A DNA stretch of 64,000 bases from Adiantum capillus-veneris (GCA_014529385.2 CM043948.1:80590760-80654759), one strand, 5' to 3'; positions 31,399 to 43,882 are shown, counted from the stretch's first letter. The notes: generated by a model from the letters alone, not told the origin. Numbers and translations are program-made.

Positions 31399-32657
31399 AC
31401 GTGTAACAATACTGCAATGGGGCCGAGTGAATTGTGGTGTCAGATCTATGATCAATTATAAACCTGTTTCCTAGGGGATGTGGTCCACTAGTTACAATAT
31501 CCACTTGAATGACAGAATCTTGGAACTGCAGGTAGACATGGTTTTTAGACCAGTCATGCACCATTTTTGCTTCCCTCATAAAAGGACGTCCTAAGATCAT
31601 CTCCGATGCCATGGTGTGCTTGGAGAAATCCATAACAATGAAGGTAATCCTTATTTTATGTCCAAAGACCTTGATCTTGAGATCTTCTAGCATCCCAATA
31701 GGTTTAACAATAGACCCATTGGCCATCTTCACTACTATGGTTGTGGTTGCAAGGTGAGGTCTTCCCATAGTTTCCCAAGAATTTTTAGCCACAATGCTAA
31801 CCCGAGTGCCACCATCAAGGATTCCCTTTACATTTAATCCCTTAGTAGTGATTGGTATGGTTGCATTGGATTCATCTCCCTCAAAGTATTGTCCCAACTT
31901 GTTAACAGGTATTTCTATAACAAGGTTCCCATCTAGGTTGGGGTGTGGATCTAAGTGTTCCTCCTCTATTGGCATCTCCCCAGCTTCATCCATCTGTGCA
32001 AATTGTGGTAGCCCAAACTTCAGTTCTCCATTGAGGAAGGCTCGAAAGATGAGACTAGCTCAGGGTCTTTATATAGTTTGGACATGATGGTGATTCTAAC
32101 TTGTGAAGACATGAAATCCACCAATTTGGCAATGTTTAACGGCACCTTTTGGGCTTCAGTCCCTTGACATGGGAAAGATGGGATCTCCATTTCTTCAACA
32201 GGATCATGTAGTCCCTCTGTAAACATTCTTTCCATCAAGAAGTGAGTATGCCCACTTTCCCATGCTTTAAGTCACTTTCTTCTTGGATGACACTAGGTAT
32301 GGCTAAGGGTCTATGGACTTGGTGAGGTTGTTGTTGCGTAGGAAACACGGTGTCTGTAATTTGGATCTGCCTAGGTGCTGGTTCTAGATCCCTTTGGGTA
32401 TCTTCTACCAAACTCCTTAATTGCTTGACTCGCTCAATCTTCTTGGTAGGGTTTGGATAAGTTCCTATCTTCTTCTTAGATCCTGGCCATTGTGGCTCAT
32501 GAAGATCTTCCTTGTTGGTTTCTATCTTAGTGGTCGTTTTGGTCTCCATGGTTTCACCTGAATCAAAATCCTCTTCAACATTCTTCATATATACGGGGTC
32601 GTCACCAGTCCCTATGTTGGTCTTTGAACTGGGGTCTGACTTCACTGGATTTTGCAA
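31399..32657 (-). pseudogene. Protease region of pol-less retroelement
   Basis: Frames 32235-32657, 32020-32238 and 31259-31993 together form a linker and a retropepsin-like domain. The linker has VPLNIAKLVDFMSSQVRITI. The protease core reads NVKGILDGGTRVSIVAKNSW (catalytic DGG) and ends with ASEMILGRPFMREAKMVHDW. The plus-strand junction with the younger gypsy LTR lies at 31398/31399, so the last residues of the open frame come from that LTR. No RT follows on the other side of the insertion (21.7-22.6 kb). Confidence 0.75.
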
Positions 32658-33380
32658 TCTCTTCCTTTGTGTTTTCTTCTTTTTCTGAGATTGGGCATTG
32701 ATGCCGTGTCTCTTTCCTCAAGAATATAATTTTGTTTTTGGAGCATCAATCGTATGAGTATGTTTACTAGTACCACATGTGTACTTTGTGATGGCTCCTC
32801 GGTAACCTCAATCAATTTTAATGGCGTGATCTTCGGTGCATTTGGATTATTTGGACATTGGGCAATCAAATGATCCATGCCACATCGATTACACATGAGT
32901 ATCAGCATTGTAGACGTGCTCGCTTGATTTGTTTGTATTAGTATGGAATTCTTTTGTAGCCTAATAAGACACTCAGCCACACAATGTGGACCTCCACACT
33001 CATAGCATTGAAGAGGTGGTCTCTTAGTACTGTAATTGATATTTTGGCCTCTTGCAGCAAGAGCAGCTACTTGATAGACATGTTTGACTTGTCCCCAATA
33101 GTCCTCCATGTAGTATTGTGGAATTTCTTCAAGCACATCCATCTTCCTCACAGCCTTCCAAATAAGCAATAGATGACTCACAACATACTTGATTCACAGA
33201 AGTGATTCTCGGATGTGGTGGTTGCGGTCCTAGCACTGGAGGTGGTAAGGGTGTTGTTTGAACAACATTTTGGGCCCTAGGGACCATGTGTTGTGACATT
33301 TGTTCAAGAGGTGGGGCTGGCATCAATGCAGGCACTCGAGGTGTGTCTGTCCATGCTAAGGTTGGTCTATTAGCCATCAC
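32642..33380 (-). pseudogene. Nucleocapsid region with two zinc knuckles, pol-less element
   Basis: A proline-rich segment (33129-33380) leads into 32642-33181, which carries CYECGGPHCVAEC and CNRCGMDHLIAQC. The second has the CX2CX3HX4C spacing of the giant element. The first fits it only if the His after GGP is the ligand. Both knuckles are followed by N/P-rich text (CPNNPNAPKI) very like the giant element (CPKNPSKGAK), which supports common descent. Confidence 0.75.
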
Positions 33381-33480
33381 ACGCTTAAATACTATGCAAT
33401 CCTTAGCTCGATGACCATACTACCCACAAGCATTGCAGTTTCCATTGAATTTTACTCTAAAAGTAGGGCATTCACTGGTA

Positions 33481-35010
33481 CTATGCAGGTCCATAGCATA
33501 CTAAGCACCATTGTTGCTCCCTTCTCGGATACATATGATTGTTTTGCGGAGCAAGATTGTCTCTAAGACTCTCTTGAATGGCCTTGGTGAGATCTGCTAA
33601 AGTCATCTCAGATATCTTTGGCTCCTTAGCAATAGGCTTTAGGGTCATTGGTTGATGCCCTGATGCTTGCGAGCTGATAGATTTAGGCTCAACAGACACT
33701 CTTTCTCCTTGAATCATTAAATTACCCTCCAATTGGATTGCATTGATGGTGAACGCTTCCCAAGTGGTGATACCTCTAATGACCAGATGATTGTAGATAT
33801 CCTCATGTCGTAATTTCCTAATGAATCTATCAATCAATTGATTATTATTGAAGCGCTTATTTGGATTACAACGAGAATTCAAATGCTTCAAGCGACTAAT
33901 AAAGTCTCTCACCGACTCTCCTTCCTCTCGTTGGGCTTTCTGGAGCTGAGAGGCTACACCCCAAAGTACTCCCTCTCGTATGTATTCTTGCAAGAACAGT
34001 CTCTAAGAGTAGGGTAAATCATTTTTTCTTCCACCCTTAGGTTCTATACCAATCCCCAGACTTTCCACTTAAGGTTAGGCTTAAAGAATTACTCTTATCC
34101 AGGTCATTGTGTTCTCCTAGAGAATCGAATATTTGCTCAAACACTTTGATATGCTTTCTCACATCCCCATATCCACTAAATTTTTGTGTGAGCTTGGCTA
34201 TTTGTACCGCCTTACTTCTAGGCTCTCTATCAGGCGTGTTACGCATATTCTCAGCAATATATCGACCAATAGCTTGAGCAAACGTTTCCAAGTCACCTAA
34301 GTGAGCAGGCACCGTGGGTGAAGGAGCTCCAGAGACTACATGTGGAGTAGGTATTGGCATTGGGCTTGGCGCGTAGGGAGCCCTTGGGTTCCACGTTTCT
34401 TACGGTGTTGTGCCATGTGGCGGCCCAAAGTTCATATGTGTGTCCCTAGGCATAGCAGACATCGGATGTGACATGCTCATGCTAGCTGGTATGGTCCCAT
34501 GGAAATAAGAACTTGGGTGTTGTGGTTGTGGAGCATAGGTTGTTGAAACAATGGGAGGGGTAGAGACTACATGAGTACAAGGACCCATGGGTGTATACGA
34601 TTGGTACACTCTTGTAGGTACTGTTGCAGGCATTGAGCTACCATGTAGTGGTGCTTTACTAACAAATGAGGTCCATGGCGTGTTTCTCGGCATGCCCATC
34701 ATTGGGGTAGGCATGGTAGCCGTGGTGTCATCAAGGAAAAGATGAGCTAGACTTGGAAAGGTAAAGCTCACTTGTGGGCTCAGATTGCACTGAGACCCCT
34801 GGCAAAACAGCATATGGAGGATCCATCGAACTTACCGAGGGAGTCACCATTTGCGATAAGGTCGGTTGTTTAGCCTTTCTTGTATCCAAGAATCTCATGA
34901 GACCCGTTGAAGGCATGTTGATCCCCTTGTTCTATCTCTCTAGCTCAATGACCCTATAGATGACTTCACAAACTCTTTGTTGTTGATCCTCCACACTAGT
35001 AGCACCCATT
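33481..35010 (-). pseudogene. gag: Gag of pol-less retroelement
   Basis: A start codon at 35010 (frame MGATSVEDQQQRVCEVIYRV) follows directly behind ORF1. After stops and frame changes come a proline/methionine-rich segment (34400-34813), VAQ-type text with KLTQKFSGYGDVRKHIKVFE and LSGKSGDWY (34037-34360), and the Gag core LQKAQREEGESVRDFISRLK with NNNQLIDRFIRKLRHEDIYN (33481-33993). The order is that of plant gypsy Gag. Several interruptions show it is not functional. Confidence 0.75.
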
Positions 35011-35015
35011 GTGGA

Positions 35016-35811
35016 TTATAGAACATCTAACCAACCCACGTGATAGGTGTGACCTGTGTATAGGTCGTTTAGAGTTTTCGTTTGTAGTTCGTACTCATAG
35101 TTCTCATTTAAGAACGCTCTATCTAGGATTGAGGTGTTAAGGGTGTCCTTTGAGCTAGATGTAATGTTGCTCTCTATGGGTTGGCCCTTAGCAATTGCTA
35201 AGTCACGAGCACTCGATTTCTCTCCTAGCAAGGATATTGACATAGGATCTTTTGATTTTAACTCTCTTCGTTGCTCCACCTTGCGTAAGCTCTCAATTTC
35301 CTTTTCCCTCGCTGCAAGGATATACCGCTCAACCTCTTGCACTTCGACAAGGCTTCTACCATCAGGTAATATAACCTCGGAGGGGAATAGCTCTGAAGAT
35401 TCAGGGGGTGCAGTGAATGAAGTATTCACATGCACACTCTCTAAGGTCATAGGGTCTACGTTGGTCATGAATGGAGAATTTACCCCCCTCATTTACATCA
35501 TTAGCTCCATGTTCGCAGCGAGTGGCTCTATTAAAGGTTTCCTTCAAGCGGCTAAGCATGCTCGGCCTGGACCGTGGGCCCATGGCATGCATGTCTTGGC
35601 TTGAGCTATCGGGATTAGGCATTGGGAAACCCTCCATGACATCATAGTCAGAGGAAGAGTCACTAGCTGCTATGTTTGAATCTTGGTTTGTACTACCTTG
35701 GGTCCCCGTCGAGGGCCCGGAACCTAAGGTAGGTGAATAATGAGAACTCACATAAGTCGAAATTCTCTCTAGTTTCTCTGTCTCTAGCACACCACCAGAG
35801 CGCAGATGCAT
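35016..35811 (-). pseudogene. ORF1 upstream of gag, pol-less retroelement
   Basis: The frame starting MHLRSGGVLETEKLERISTY at 35811 runs to 35401. Coding then shifts frame and goes on to 35016, ending YHVGWLDVL, a few bases before the gag ATG. It is acidic and serine-rich, with a helical EK-rich stretch (VEVQEVERYILAAREKEIES). Function is unknown. The last residues are also kept in the decayed copy at 47.94 kb, so it is a genuine part of this family. Confidence 0.6.
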
Positions 35812-35819
35812 GTGCCTTT

Positions 35820-36520
35820 GACACCCTACAAGCGTCGGCGAATAACCTCGAAGGTTAACTGCTTACTTTTTTAGGCATCCGTTTTCACTCTTTTTTTTAA
35901 AATGTTTTTTAATGATCAATTTTTTGATTAAAGTGTGTGATAGTTGAAACGAGCGTATCACTTAGAGGGCTGCGGTGTGCTTTACAGCACAATGTTCGGT
36001 CACCTGAAGCTCCGTTGGTCCTCAAAAATATCAATTTTTAGCTACGTGTGAGCCTAAAATGTGTAATTTTAAAGGGCGACTGAGGCCTGAGCCTGAGCGT
36101 GAGCTTGGGCTTGGGTCTGGGAGATATTCCCCATCCCATTCCTACCTTTAAAAAATTTTTGTTTTTTTAATTTTTTTGTGGATAAGGTTGCCACGGCCGC
36201 GCTGTGCGCGCGAGCACACACACACTCACAACTAATATACATACTGTTACACACTAACACACTTCATTAGCTCTAACACATCTACTTCCTACTTACTGTA
36301 CTTTACACAGAACTAACATTATGGATCTACAACCTTAATACTAACACCTTATCACAGAGAAAACACAGTACCTTTCAAAACCTCATTAACAAAGAAATAC
36401 ACAGCAACAAAAAAAACTCCTGCTTCTCAACACACATACCTTCCTTCCCTAACTTTCCTACACTTGAAATTTCACCACAAAAAAGCACAGAGTGCCATTC
36501 AAGCTTAGTGTATGGCATTC
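35820..36520. other. Leader of pol-less element
   Basis: Between the PBS and ORF1 I see no gene. It holds a few A- and T-runs and short CA repeats. Confidence 0.5.
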
Positions 36521-36540
36521 CCCGGCAGCAGCGCCAAAAA
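36521..36540 (-). other. Primer binding site of pol-less element
   Basis: On the minus strand TTTTTGGCGCTGCTGCCGGG follows the LTR. It resembles the TGGCGCCGTTGCCGGGGA site common in plant gypsy elements. Confidence 0.7.
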
Positions 36541-36781
36541 TGTGTGCATCTGACGCACGCGTCAATGCAAAGGAACTTGCCAATACACTGTGTACGAGCC
36601 ACAAATGGCTCCAAGCACGCAACTAGCCTAAAAAAGTAAGCTCAAAGATGACGATGGTGTGTCACTCACTGCTCTACGCTTGCTGTCGTGGAGGATTTAT
36701 TTCCGCGAAGAAGAGGGAGACGCCACTACGCCGCTCTCAACCACTTCGCCGCCACCGTGCCGTCGTCGCAATGCTCGATCG

Positions 36782-36885
<104 letters not shown>

Positions 36886-37094
36886 TACACACACACACAA
36901 TGAGAAGAAGAAGAAGAAGATGGAGATGGAGCAAGAGCACTCTTCAATTGCACAAATGAGAGAATAAGTGAATTTTAGTTTCAGTTGATTTTTATATGAG
37001 CTCACCCCATTTACACTTGGGCGCCCATGCTTAGCCAACTAATCCCGTGAATGTTCTAGCTAGAGTGCACCTCTCATCGTCAATCACTCTTACC

Positions 37095-37104
37095 CTTTTT
37101 ATAC
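37095..37104 (-). promoter_or_regulatory. TATA box of the pol-less element LTR
   Basis: On the minus strand CCAGTATAAAAAGGG about 90 bp from the LTR start is a typical plant TATA box. Confidence 0.6.
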
Positions 37105-37190
37105 TGGACCGACAAGCCCGGTACCTGACTCTACCAAATAAATAATACGGCGTCTTTCTTAGGTGATAGGAATGTGCGTGAGGGTTAACA

Positions 37191-38040
37191 ATGTATCACA
37201 AAAAGGTAAGGGAAATGGATTAGTTATTGTAGCAGCATTCAGTTTCCTGTAATCCACACTCACACTGATCTTTCCATTGTTCTTTGGAACTCCAACAATT
37301 GGTGACAACCAAGTGACTTCCTCCAAAGGATAAATGAAACCAACAACCAACAATTTGTCAATATCTTCTTTAACTTATTTGGCATAGTTAGGATTCATCC
37401 TGTACCTTTTTTGTACAACTAAAACTGCATCTGCTTTCAAATTCATTTTTTGTTGACAGAAGCTAGCATCTACCCCTTTCATATCTATGTATTTCTATGC
37501 AAAAATATTTTTGAATTCTAGCAACAATTCCTTTAGTTTCAGTTTAAATACCTTATCCATATTTGTTGATACCTTCACTGTCTGTGGTTCCTCCAAGGTG
37601 TTCAGGTTCAGTTCTTGCAATTCATCCTAAGTCATTCTAGCAGTTCTTTCCATTTGATGTTCAAAGGCTCTCTCTGCTTGCTTCACTGCTTCAATGGCTT
37701 CCTCCTCTTCTCTATTTTCAATCTTTAGGTTCTTCAACATCTCATTGCCCATCTTTTTATTTGATTGTTTACTCCCCTGAGTAATTATTGATTTTTGAGC
37801 TATTAGTTGTAATTTGTCATCTTTTGCCTTTAGCACATATTTGGTTGCTATCTTTTGCACATCTACTTCAAAAATAGGTACAACTGATGAATTAGTTCTA
37901 ATAAATTCTTCTTTTGCATCCTCCCCAATTTCTTCTACCATATTGAGTCCTTCTGCATGCAATGCCCTGAAACCACATGGTATCACCTTTTTTGCATCTA
38001 TTTGCATTCTCACTTTCTTCTTTCCTCACACAAACTTGTT
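37191..38040 (-). pseudogene. Gypsy protease-RT remnant
   Basis: On the minus strand 37627-38013 encodes a K/E-rich linker, and the sequence continues to 37191 with the N-terminal part of gypsy RT: VKEDIDKLLVVGFIYPLEEV, SPIVGVPKNNGK, and YRKLNAATITNPFPLPFCDT. The domain is cut off right after PLPF by the LTR at 37190. Stops near 37620 and 37370 show decay. The catalytic YxDD part is absent. Confidence 0.8.
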
Positions 38041-38373
38041 AAGTTCACACAAAGAAAAGTGTGTGCTACTTTGGACATGTGGCCTAGCAAAGCTTAGTCA
38101 ACAAAGATTAGAATCAACTTATTAAATGAGGAAGACCTAATATAACCTTAGTCTTTAGCCTTTTCCTTTCAGTTATTAAAAACCATAAACTGACATGTTT
38201 ATTAATTAGTTGCTTTTATGAAGGTGACTCGGGGCTATAGCCTACCTGCTAATTTAGGACCTACTAAATTAGAATAAACTTTGATAGAAATAAAAATCAT
38301 CCTTTGGGCTTTAGAGTTTTCACCTCCTGTGCAAAACCTTAGCACATTACTTTGGAGGTGTTAGTGCCTAATG
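38041..38373. other. Spacer
   Basis: No gene or clear repeat is seen. It may belong to the gypsy remnant on its left. Confidence 0.3.
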
Positions 38374-38727
38374 TGTTAGAATACTTATGTTTTTGGACTT
38401 TAATGGAGCATGTTTACACAAGTACCTAATGCTTAGGTAGTTTGAACTACCCAAATTGTCTTATGGTATGTAGTAGTTTTTGGATGTAACCGACAAGCAG
38501 TTTGCAGCCTTCCTGTAGTCGTACTACTGTTTTGGGCATGTAGTTTGATGATGATGATGATGATGAATGAATACACAGTGAAGCAATACTTTTTTTGTCT
38601 CAATCATGGTGTTTCTTATTCATATGATTTGTAGTTTTGTGATTTAATGAGCATCTCTTGTAGTCATTTTCCTTTATACTGCATGTTTCTTGTACTGAAT
38701 ACATGTTAGGGCCATGAGCCCCTAACA
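38374..38727 (+). repeat. 5' LTR of truncated gypsy element A (354 bp)
   Basis: It begins TGTTAGAATACTTATG and ends CCCTAACA directly before the primer site. The length equals the 354-bp LTR at 51829-52182, and the primer sites are alike. A (GAT)n run lies near 38548-38565. No 3' LTR is present, because the element is truncated. Confidence 0.65.
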
Positions 38728-38747
38728 CTTTGACGATCCTGCAATTG
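38728..38747 (+). other. Primer binding site, element A
   Basis: CTTTGACGATCCTGCAATTG, matching in form CATTTGGCGATCCTGCCAG of element B. The tRNA was not identified. Confidence 0.45.
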
Positions 38748-38782
38748 GTTCGAATCTAGCCTGAACCATATGGCACTCATGA

Positions 38783-39227
38783 ATGCAGCAGGGAACTGAT
38801 ATATTGGTTGACATAGACCACCTGCAAGAATTCTCAAATTGGGTAACCTTGCAGGAAGAGTCTGAGGAATATGCAACAAAGTTCTTGGAGGAGTTCTTCC
38901 CAAATCTGCCAAGGGAAATGGAAATTGCAATTGCTAGCAAGGCAGTTACATCATTTTTACCTTTTGGGGCATACAATTTTCCTTCATGTCACAGTCTGTA
39001 TGAAAGGAAAGTGTTGGTACATTATTTAAGACAGAAGAGAAGAAACAATGCATGAGTGGGTCAGGGCAAGGGTCCAATTTACCACAACACTCATATGGCA
39101 CAAGGTTTAGGCTGAGGAGAGAGTTCTTTGCAAGGGAAAGACAGGAAGAAGAGTTGGGTAGTAATGACCAAGAAGAACCAATAAGGGGGCTTGTTGTAGG
39201 AGAAGAAACTATTGGGAGGGGACTGAA
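38783..39227 (+). pseudogene. Leader and gag start, element A
   Basis: Short frames 38783-39055 and 39052-39339 precede gag. The second begins MSGSGQGSNLPQHSYGTRFR, similar in style to the gag start of element B (MSERGRRHSRIYYTRAQARA). The frame then breaks and gag goes on at 39228. Confidence 0.45.
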
Positions 39228-40080
39228 TTGCAAGAACCTGAACATAGGCTGCAAGAGACCCCACCACCTTCAAACCAAGGAGGCCAACAAACAACTCCTC
39301 CTACAACAGACCCACTTTTGGGACAATTGGTTAATGTAATTCTAACTCAGGCAATCTTAAGGGCAAGAGGACAATTGCAATTTGTACCATCAGGGATAGG
39401 TACTTTACCTTTCAATCCACTCCCGACAAGAGTACTCAGAACACTTCTGATACCTCCAATGACTGCACCAAATCCCAAAGTCGGTGCAGTAAAGTTCAGT
39501 GGGAAAAAGTCCCAAGATACTGACAGACACGTTGGTCAATTTCAAACAAGGTGGTATGCAAGTGGATATGAGGCGTTACATCCGAATGTAGTGAAGAAAG
39601 TGAATTTTGCAACAACACTACAGGGTAAGGCCATGGATTGGTTCTTGCTGTATGGCATGGCAGCTTTTGCTAATTATAAATGATTTGAAGCAGAGATTTT
39701 TATTAAGGTTCAAGGAGTATAAAACACCTGAAGACATTTTGAAGAAGTTGAGAAAATTGAAGCAGAAAGATTTGTTGGTTGAAGATTATGCACAAAAATT
39801 TAGAAATTTGAAGAATAGGCTGGAGGCAGCACAACAACCTTCTATAGAGCAGTTGAGAGACTATTTTTGTAAGGGACTCAAAAAGGAGTTCAGAAGCACA
39901 GTAGCAGGGAGAACCCCATTAGCAAATTCACAGGATTTTACTGATTTGGTCGAAGCATCTGCAAGAGCTGAAAGAAGATACGAAGGTAAGGCATAACTAA
40001 AGGAAAAGAAGAAGAAGAAGACTAAGGATTCAAACTCAGAGTCAGTAGAGTCAGAGTTAGAAGATGACAATTCAAATCAG
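39228..40080 (+). pseudogene. gag: Gag, truncated gypsy element A
   Basis: Frame 39228-39683 holds KFSGKKSQDTDRHVGQFQTR and NFATTLQGKAMDWFLLYGMA. After a frame change, 39607-39996 holds LKQRFLLRFKEYKTPEDILK and LRDYFCKGLKKEFRSTVAGR. This is a standard Gag domain, closely parallel to element B (FRGKPKEDADCHVAQFETRW). A K/E-rich tail with stops follows from 39996. Confidence 0.8.
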
Positions 40081-41490
40081 GATACTGAGGAGAAATTTGA
40101 TACTGATGATGATGATTGGTCAGGAAAGAAGAAGAAGCAGGAAAAGAAAAGGCAGAAGAAAGATAAGGGTAAGCAAAAGAATGAAAAGAAGCAGGGAAAG
40201 GAAGTAGTAACTGCGAATGCAGTCAACAAAATTATTTAGAAAAAATTGCAGACAATTGGAATGAGCCAGTTTGGAATGTCAAGAAAACATATTGTCAAGT
40301 TTGTCAAAGATTTGGTCATGATTATGAAAATTGTTATGATAATCGAGATTTCAGGGGAAGAAGACCTGAGTATGTCACTCAAAAAATGAGGGAGGTAGTT
40401 GCAAATGTGGTATCTCCTCAAGGTGCTAACAAGTGATATCATGGACCTAAACCTCAAATAAGATTTCAGAACCAAAATAATTAGGGATACCACAACAGAG
40501 GTCAAAATAATATGCAACAACTGCAATGTAAGTAATATAACTAAAGTTATTATTGTAATTAATGTGAAGCAGTAGGACATATATAAGGTCTTGATTGTGA
40601 ATTGTGGTGTAGACACAAAAATGATAGAGGTGCATTCCTATCATTAGGCACAACAATAATAATAACAAAATTATTAACAGGTCTAGGAACAGAATCAACA
40701 ACCTCCACCCCATCAACAACAAAGACCTCCAGATGAGGCTAATTTAGTGGTGTTGGAAGAATGGATTGAGGAAGAATCGATTCAGGACAGGGTACAGTTC
40801 CATTAGTAGGAACAGAAACCTAATAAGAAAGAACAAGATTGTCAGTATACTTAGGGAATAGATAAGCATTACAACTAAGACTGTGCAGCATGTATCCAAA
40901 TTGAGGATATTCCTGAAAGCAGTGGGTGCACTGATGTCATGGTTGTAACAAGATCAAAATCAAAGCCAAGAAAGGCAATCATGCAGGAAAAAGAAGATCA
41001 GGGCAGTGTGAATTGGAAGGAGCAGAAAGAAGTGAGAATAGAATCACTCAAGGAAGTACGAGAGTCCCAAGGAGGGAATATGTCATTTGAAGAATGGGAG
41101 TTTGCTGCAAGATCCTTGGCTGACCAAAAGGGAAAAGTACATTAGATAAAAGTAAGATTGTATTGAAAGAGCAGGCAGTGGTGATGAATTTTATGAAGCT
41201 TTGTTGTTAGCTCCAATAGCATTTATTGTAAAGCAAATGTTGAGGTTGGTACCTGCATTTTTCCAACAATTGTTGAAAATATTAACTAATGAAGAGGAAG
41301 GTACAAATGAATCAATAGGGAGAGAAACTAAATATTTTTTTTGTGGAGAAGCATGTGAATTCCTAGCAATGGATGTGGATTACAAGGTATGAGTAGTGGG
41401 GGTATCTATTGGAAAGGTGTTTGTTCTAGGAGTTTTCTTGGATGGCGGGTCAGGAGTTAATATTCTCCCAGAATCGACATGCAAATGGTG
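40081..41490 (+). pseudogene. Nucleocapsid to protease remnant, element A
   Basis: A decayed region. Around 40280-40340 the sequence has a worn knuckle (CQVCQRFGHDYENC can be read), and 40939-41145 is a short charged frame. Frame 41396-41644 begins with the protease core VFLDGGSGVNILPESTCK. The homology ends near 41490 and no RT is left. Confidence 0.6.
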
Positions 41491-41746
41491 TCTATTCTTA
41501 CCAAGAAGAGTCCCAAGAAAGGGGGAGGGGAGGCAAGTTCTTCATGCAAGGCAAGCTAGGACAAGTGTCAAATCATGCTTGAGTTGCATTATGGATTTTT
41601 CCCACCTCATTGGTCAAGTTGCAAGCATTTCAATTCAAAACTAGTTGCACACTAGCATAAGCATAAAAGGGGGGAAATCATTGGGAACTTTTCTCTCTTT
41701 CTCCTCTCACACACTATCTCAAGTGCCCAAGTTTGCAAATCAAGCA

Positions 41747-41838
<92 letters not shown>

Positions 41839-42153
41839 GGGAGCTCTAGAGATGAACTCTATGCTTAAGCTCTTGGTGATGGATGCAAATCCAAGACAAT
41901 TATTCTATTAATAAGCTATGCTAAGAGCTTTCCCATGAGCAAGCATATATGGAGTATCAATTATCCTGCTTGGAAAATACTTATTTTCCCTCTCATCTTC
42001 CTCTTTTGTGTAGTTCCTTTCTCCCTGCTGGGTGTTTAGGGTTTGGGAAGGAGGTTATACCATGGAATCTTGAAGAACAACATCTTCTTGATTCAAGCAA
42101 GATCTATAAGAGCACAAACATGTATTGTAACAAAGATCTTGTTTGAGAGGATT
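41491..42153. other. Unassigned segment with CT run
   Basis: No gene is recognised. A (CT)n run lies at 41754-41836. The segment looks like the end of an element or a promoter region. The copia element has inserted at its right end. Confidence 0.35.
41754..41836. repeat. (CT)n microsatellite, about 83 bp
   Basis: An uninterrupted CT run. The Ser-Leu open frames over it are repeat products. Confidence 0.97.
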
Positions 42154-42158
42154 ATAAT

Positions 42159-42385
42159 TGCTACCATATACATGTGGTAGTGATGTGCGTGAACACACTA
42201 GGACCGCCGGGGCATTTTTTCCCTCTTTAGGAGGTTTTTCCCCCCGAGCATTGTATATACGCCAATCACTCTAGGGCTATCTATCTTTTCATTGCATACT
42301 AAGTAACACACTCTCTATTGTGTGCCTTGAGCTTCCTTCTTCTTCTCCAAGTTGTGTGCGTTTCTCTGCAACCCTAATTCCAACA
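42159..42385 (+). repeat. 5' LTR of copia element
   Basis: It begins TGCTACCATATACATG (T to C at the third base compared with the other LTR) and ends TTCCAACA. Confidence 0.93.
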
Positions 42386-42400
42386 ATTGGTATCAGAACA
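42386..42400 (+). other. Primer binding site of copia element
   Basis: ATTGGTATCAGAACA follows the LTR. TGGTATCAGA pairs with the 3' end of initiator tRNA-Met. Confidence 0.9.
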
Positions 42401-42620
42401 AGTTGCGTCCTCCCGAGCTTAGTCGCCAGCTACTCCAGCACAAGCCTGGTCAGTTTCTCCGATTTCAGTGAGCTTTGGAGAGCGTTCGCAGGTCGACAAA
42501 TATTTCGGGATTGCTCATAGATCTCGATCTACTCAAATTTCTGATTCGGACTCATTTCGGCCTCCGTTTCCACTACAGGTAGTACTGCACAGGCTATTTC
42601 GTCATTTTGTGTAGAGTTTC

Positions 42621-42760
42621 TGCATAACAGGTGACTTACAGTCTTCTACGGTTTGTGCTATATAGCACGTCAATGTCGTTTTCTGCATAAGTCAATGTCG
42701 TTTTCTGCATAACAGGTGACTTACAGTCTTCTACGGTTTGTGCTATATAGCACGTATTGT
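42621..42760 (+). repeat. Nested tandem duplication in copia leader
   Basis: A unit of 85 bp starting TGCATAACAGGTGACTTAC at 42621 begins again at 42706. Inside it a 22-bp unit (start GTCAATGTCGTTTTCTG) occurs twice at 42669 and 42691. Confidence 0.9.
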
Positions 42761-42816
42761 TCCCGCTCCGTTTCGCCTATTTTCGGGCAGTTTTCACATC
42801 AGGTACAGCATTTACC

Positions 42817-43882
42817 ATGGCTGACAACAACAACACAGATGTGTTCAAGATGTTTGCTGCTGCTGCTGAGGACAGGTTGGATGGGGACAATTACCCTATG
42901 TGGTCTTATATGATGCAATACGTTCTTGTGTCAAAGGGAATCTGGAATATTGTGCAGGGCATTGATGTACGTCCTGGTTCTGAGGATGTAGGCGATGTTG
43001 AGGATGTTGCAGGTCTTGCTTCAAGGATTGCAGCTATCAGAGTTGTTTTGTCTACAGCAGAACAAGCTCGTTGGGATGTAAAGGATGCGCAAGCTCATGC
43101 ATTGATTGCATTTTCTCTGAAGTGCACCATTGTTCCTCACATCCGTTTAGCAAAATCTGCTAAAACAGGCTTGGGATATTTTAGCTGGTCTTTATGCAAG
43201 CCGCAATGAGGCTAAAATTGCTTTGCTGCGTAAAGAGCTGGAGTCGAAGATTATGCATGAGGAAGATGGTATGGACACTTTCCTTGCTAGTGTCAAGGAT
43301 ATCAATGAGCAACTCATTTCTGCAGGTGAAGTCATTTCAGAAAGTTCCCTAGTGCAGACTGTTCTTGATACCTTACCAGATTCTTACCAGACTTTTGCTA
43401 GTACTTGGAGACTTATGACCCAAGGGAATCCTGAAGCTTTCAAGTTTGATGCATTATGCACATTGTTGTTGCAAGAGTCACTTTCCAAAAAAAACAGGAC
43501 TAGGCAGCGTCGTGCAGTTGAACAGGCTTGTATTGCTTCTCAAAGAAAGGGTGGTAACAGTAATGCAGCCACTTCTTATGGTTCTGCTACGAGTGGCAAA
43601 ACTTCTGTTCCTAATGCTTCTACTAGCAGCACTTCGTCTGGTGATAAGGGCAAAAAGAAAATGCATTGCCATTATTGTAAAGCTAATGATCACTTAATCA
43701 AGTCGTGTCTTAAGTTGAAGGCCAAAGAGGCTAAGAAGAAAGAGGGTGGTTCCACTGCAAATGCTGGTTCCACTACAAATGCAGCCATTACTGAGGCTTC
43801 TGTAAAAGGAGATTGTAATGCTGATGTTGATGCAGAAATGGGCTTTAAGTGCAGAGTGCGCTTACAATCCTGCCGTCCATGA
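42817..43882 (+). pseudogene. gag: Copia gag with zinc knuckle
   Basis: The start MADNNNTDVFKMFAAAAEDR at 42817 is followed by DGDNYPMWSYMMQYVL, the usual copia Gag opening. A frame change lies between 43200 and 43223. The second frame holds LRKELESKIMHEEDGMDTFL, DTLPDSYQTF and a zinc knuckle CHYCKANDHLIKSC (CX2CX4HX4C). This protein forms the particle. Confidence 0.88.
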
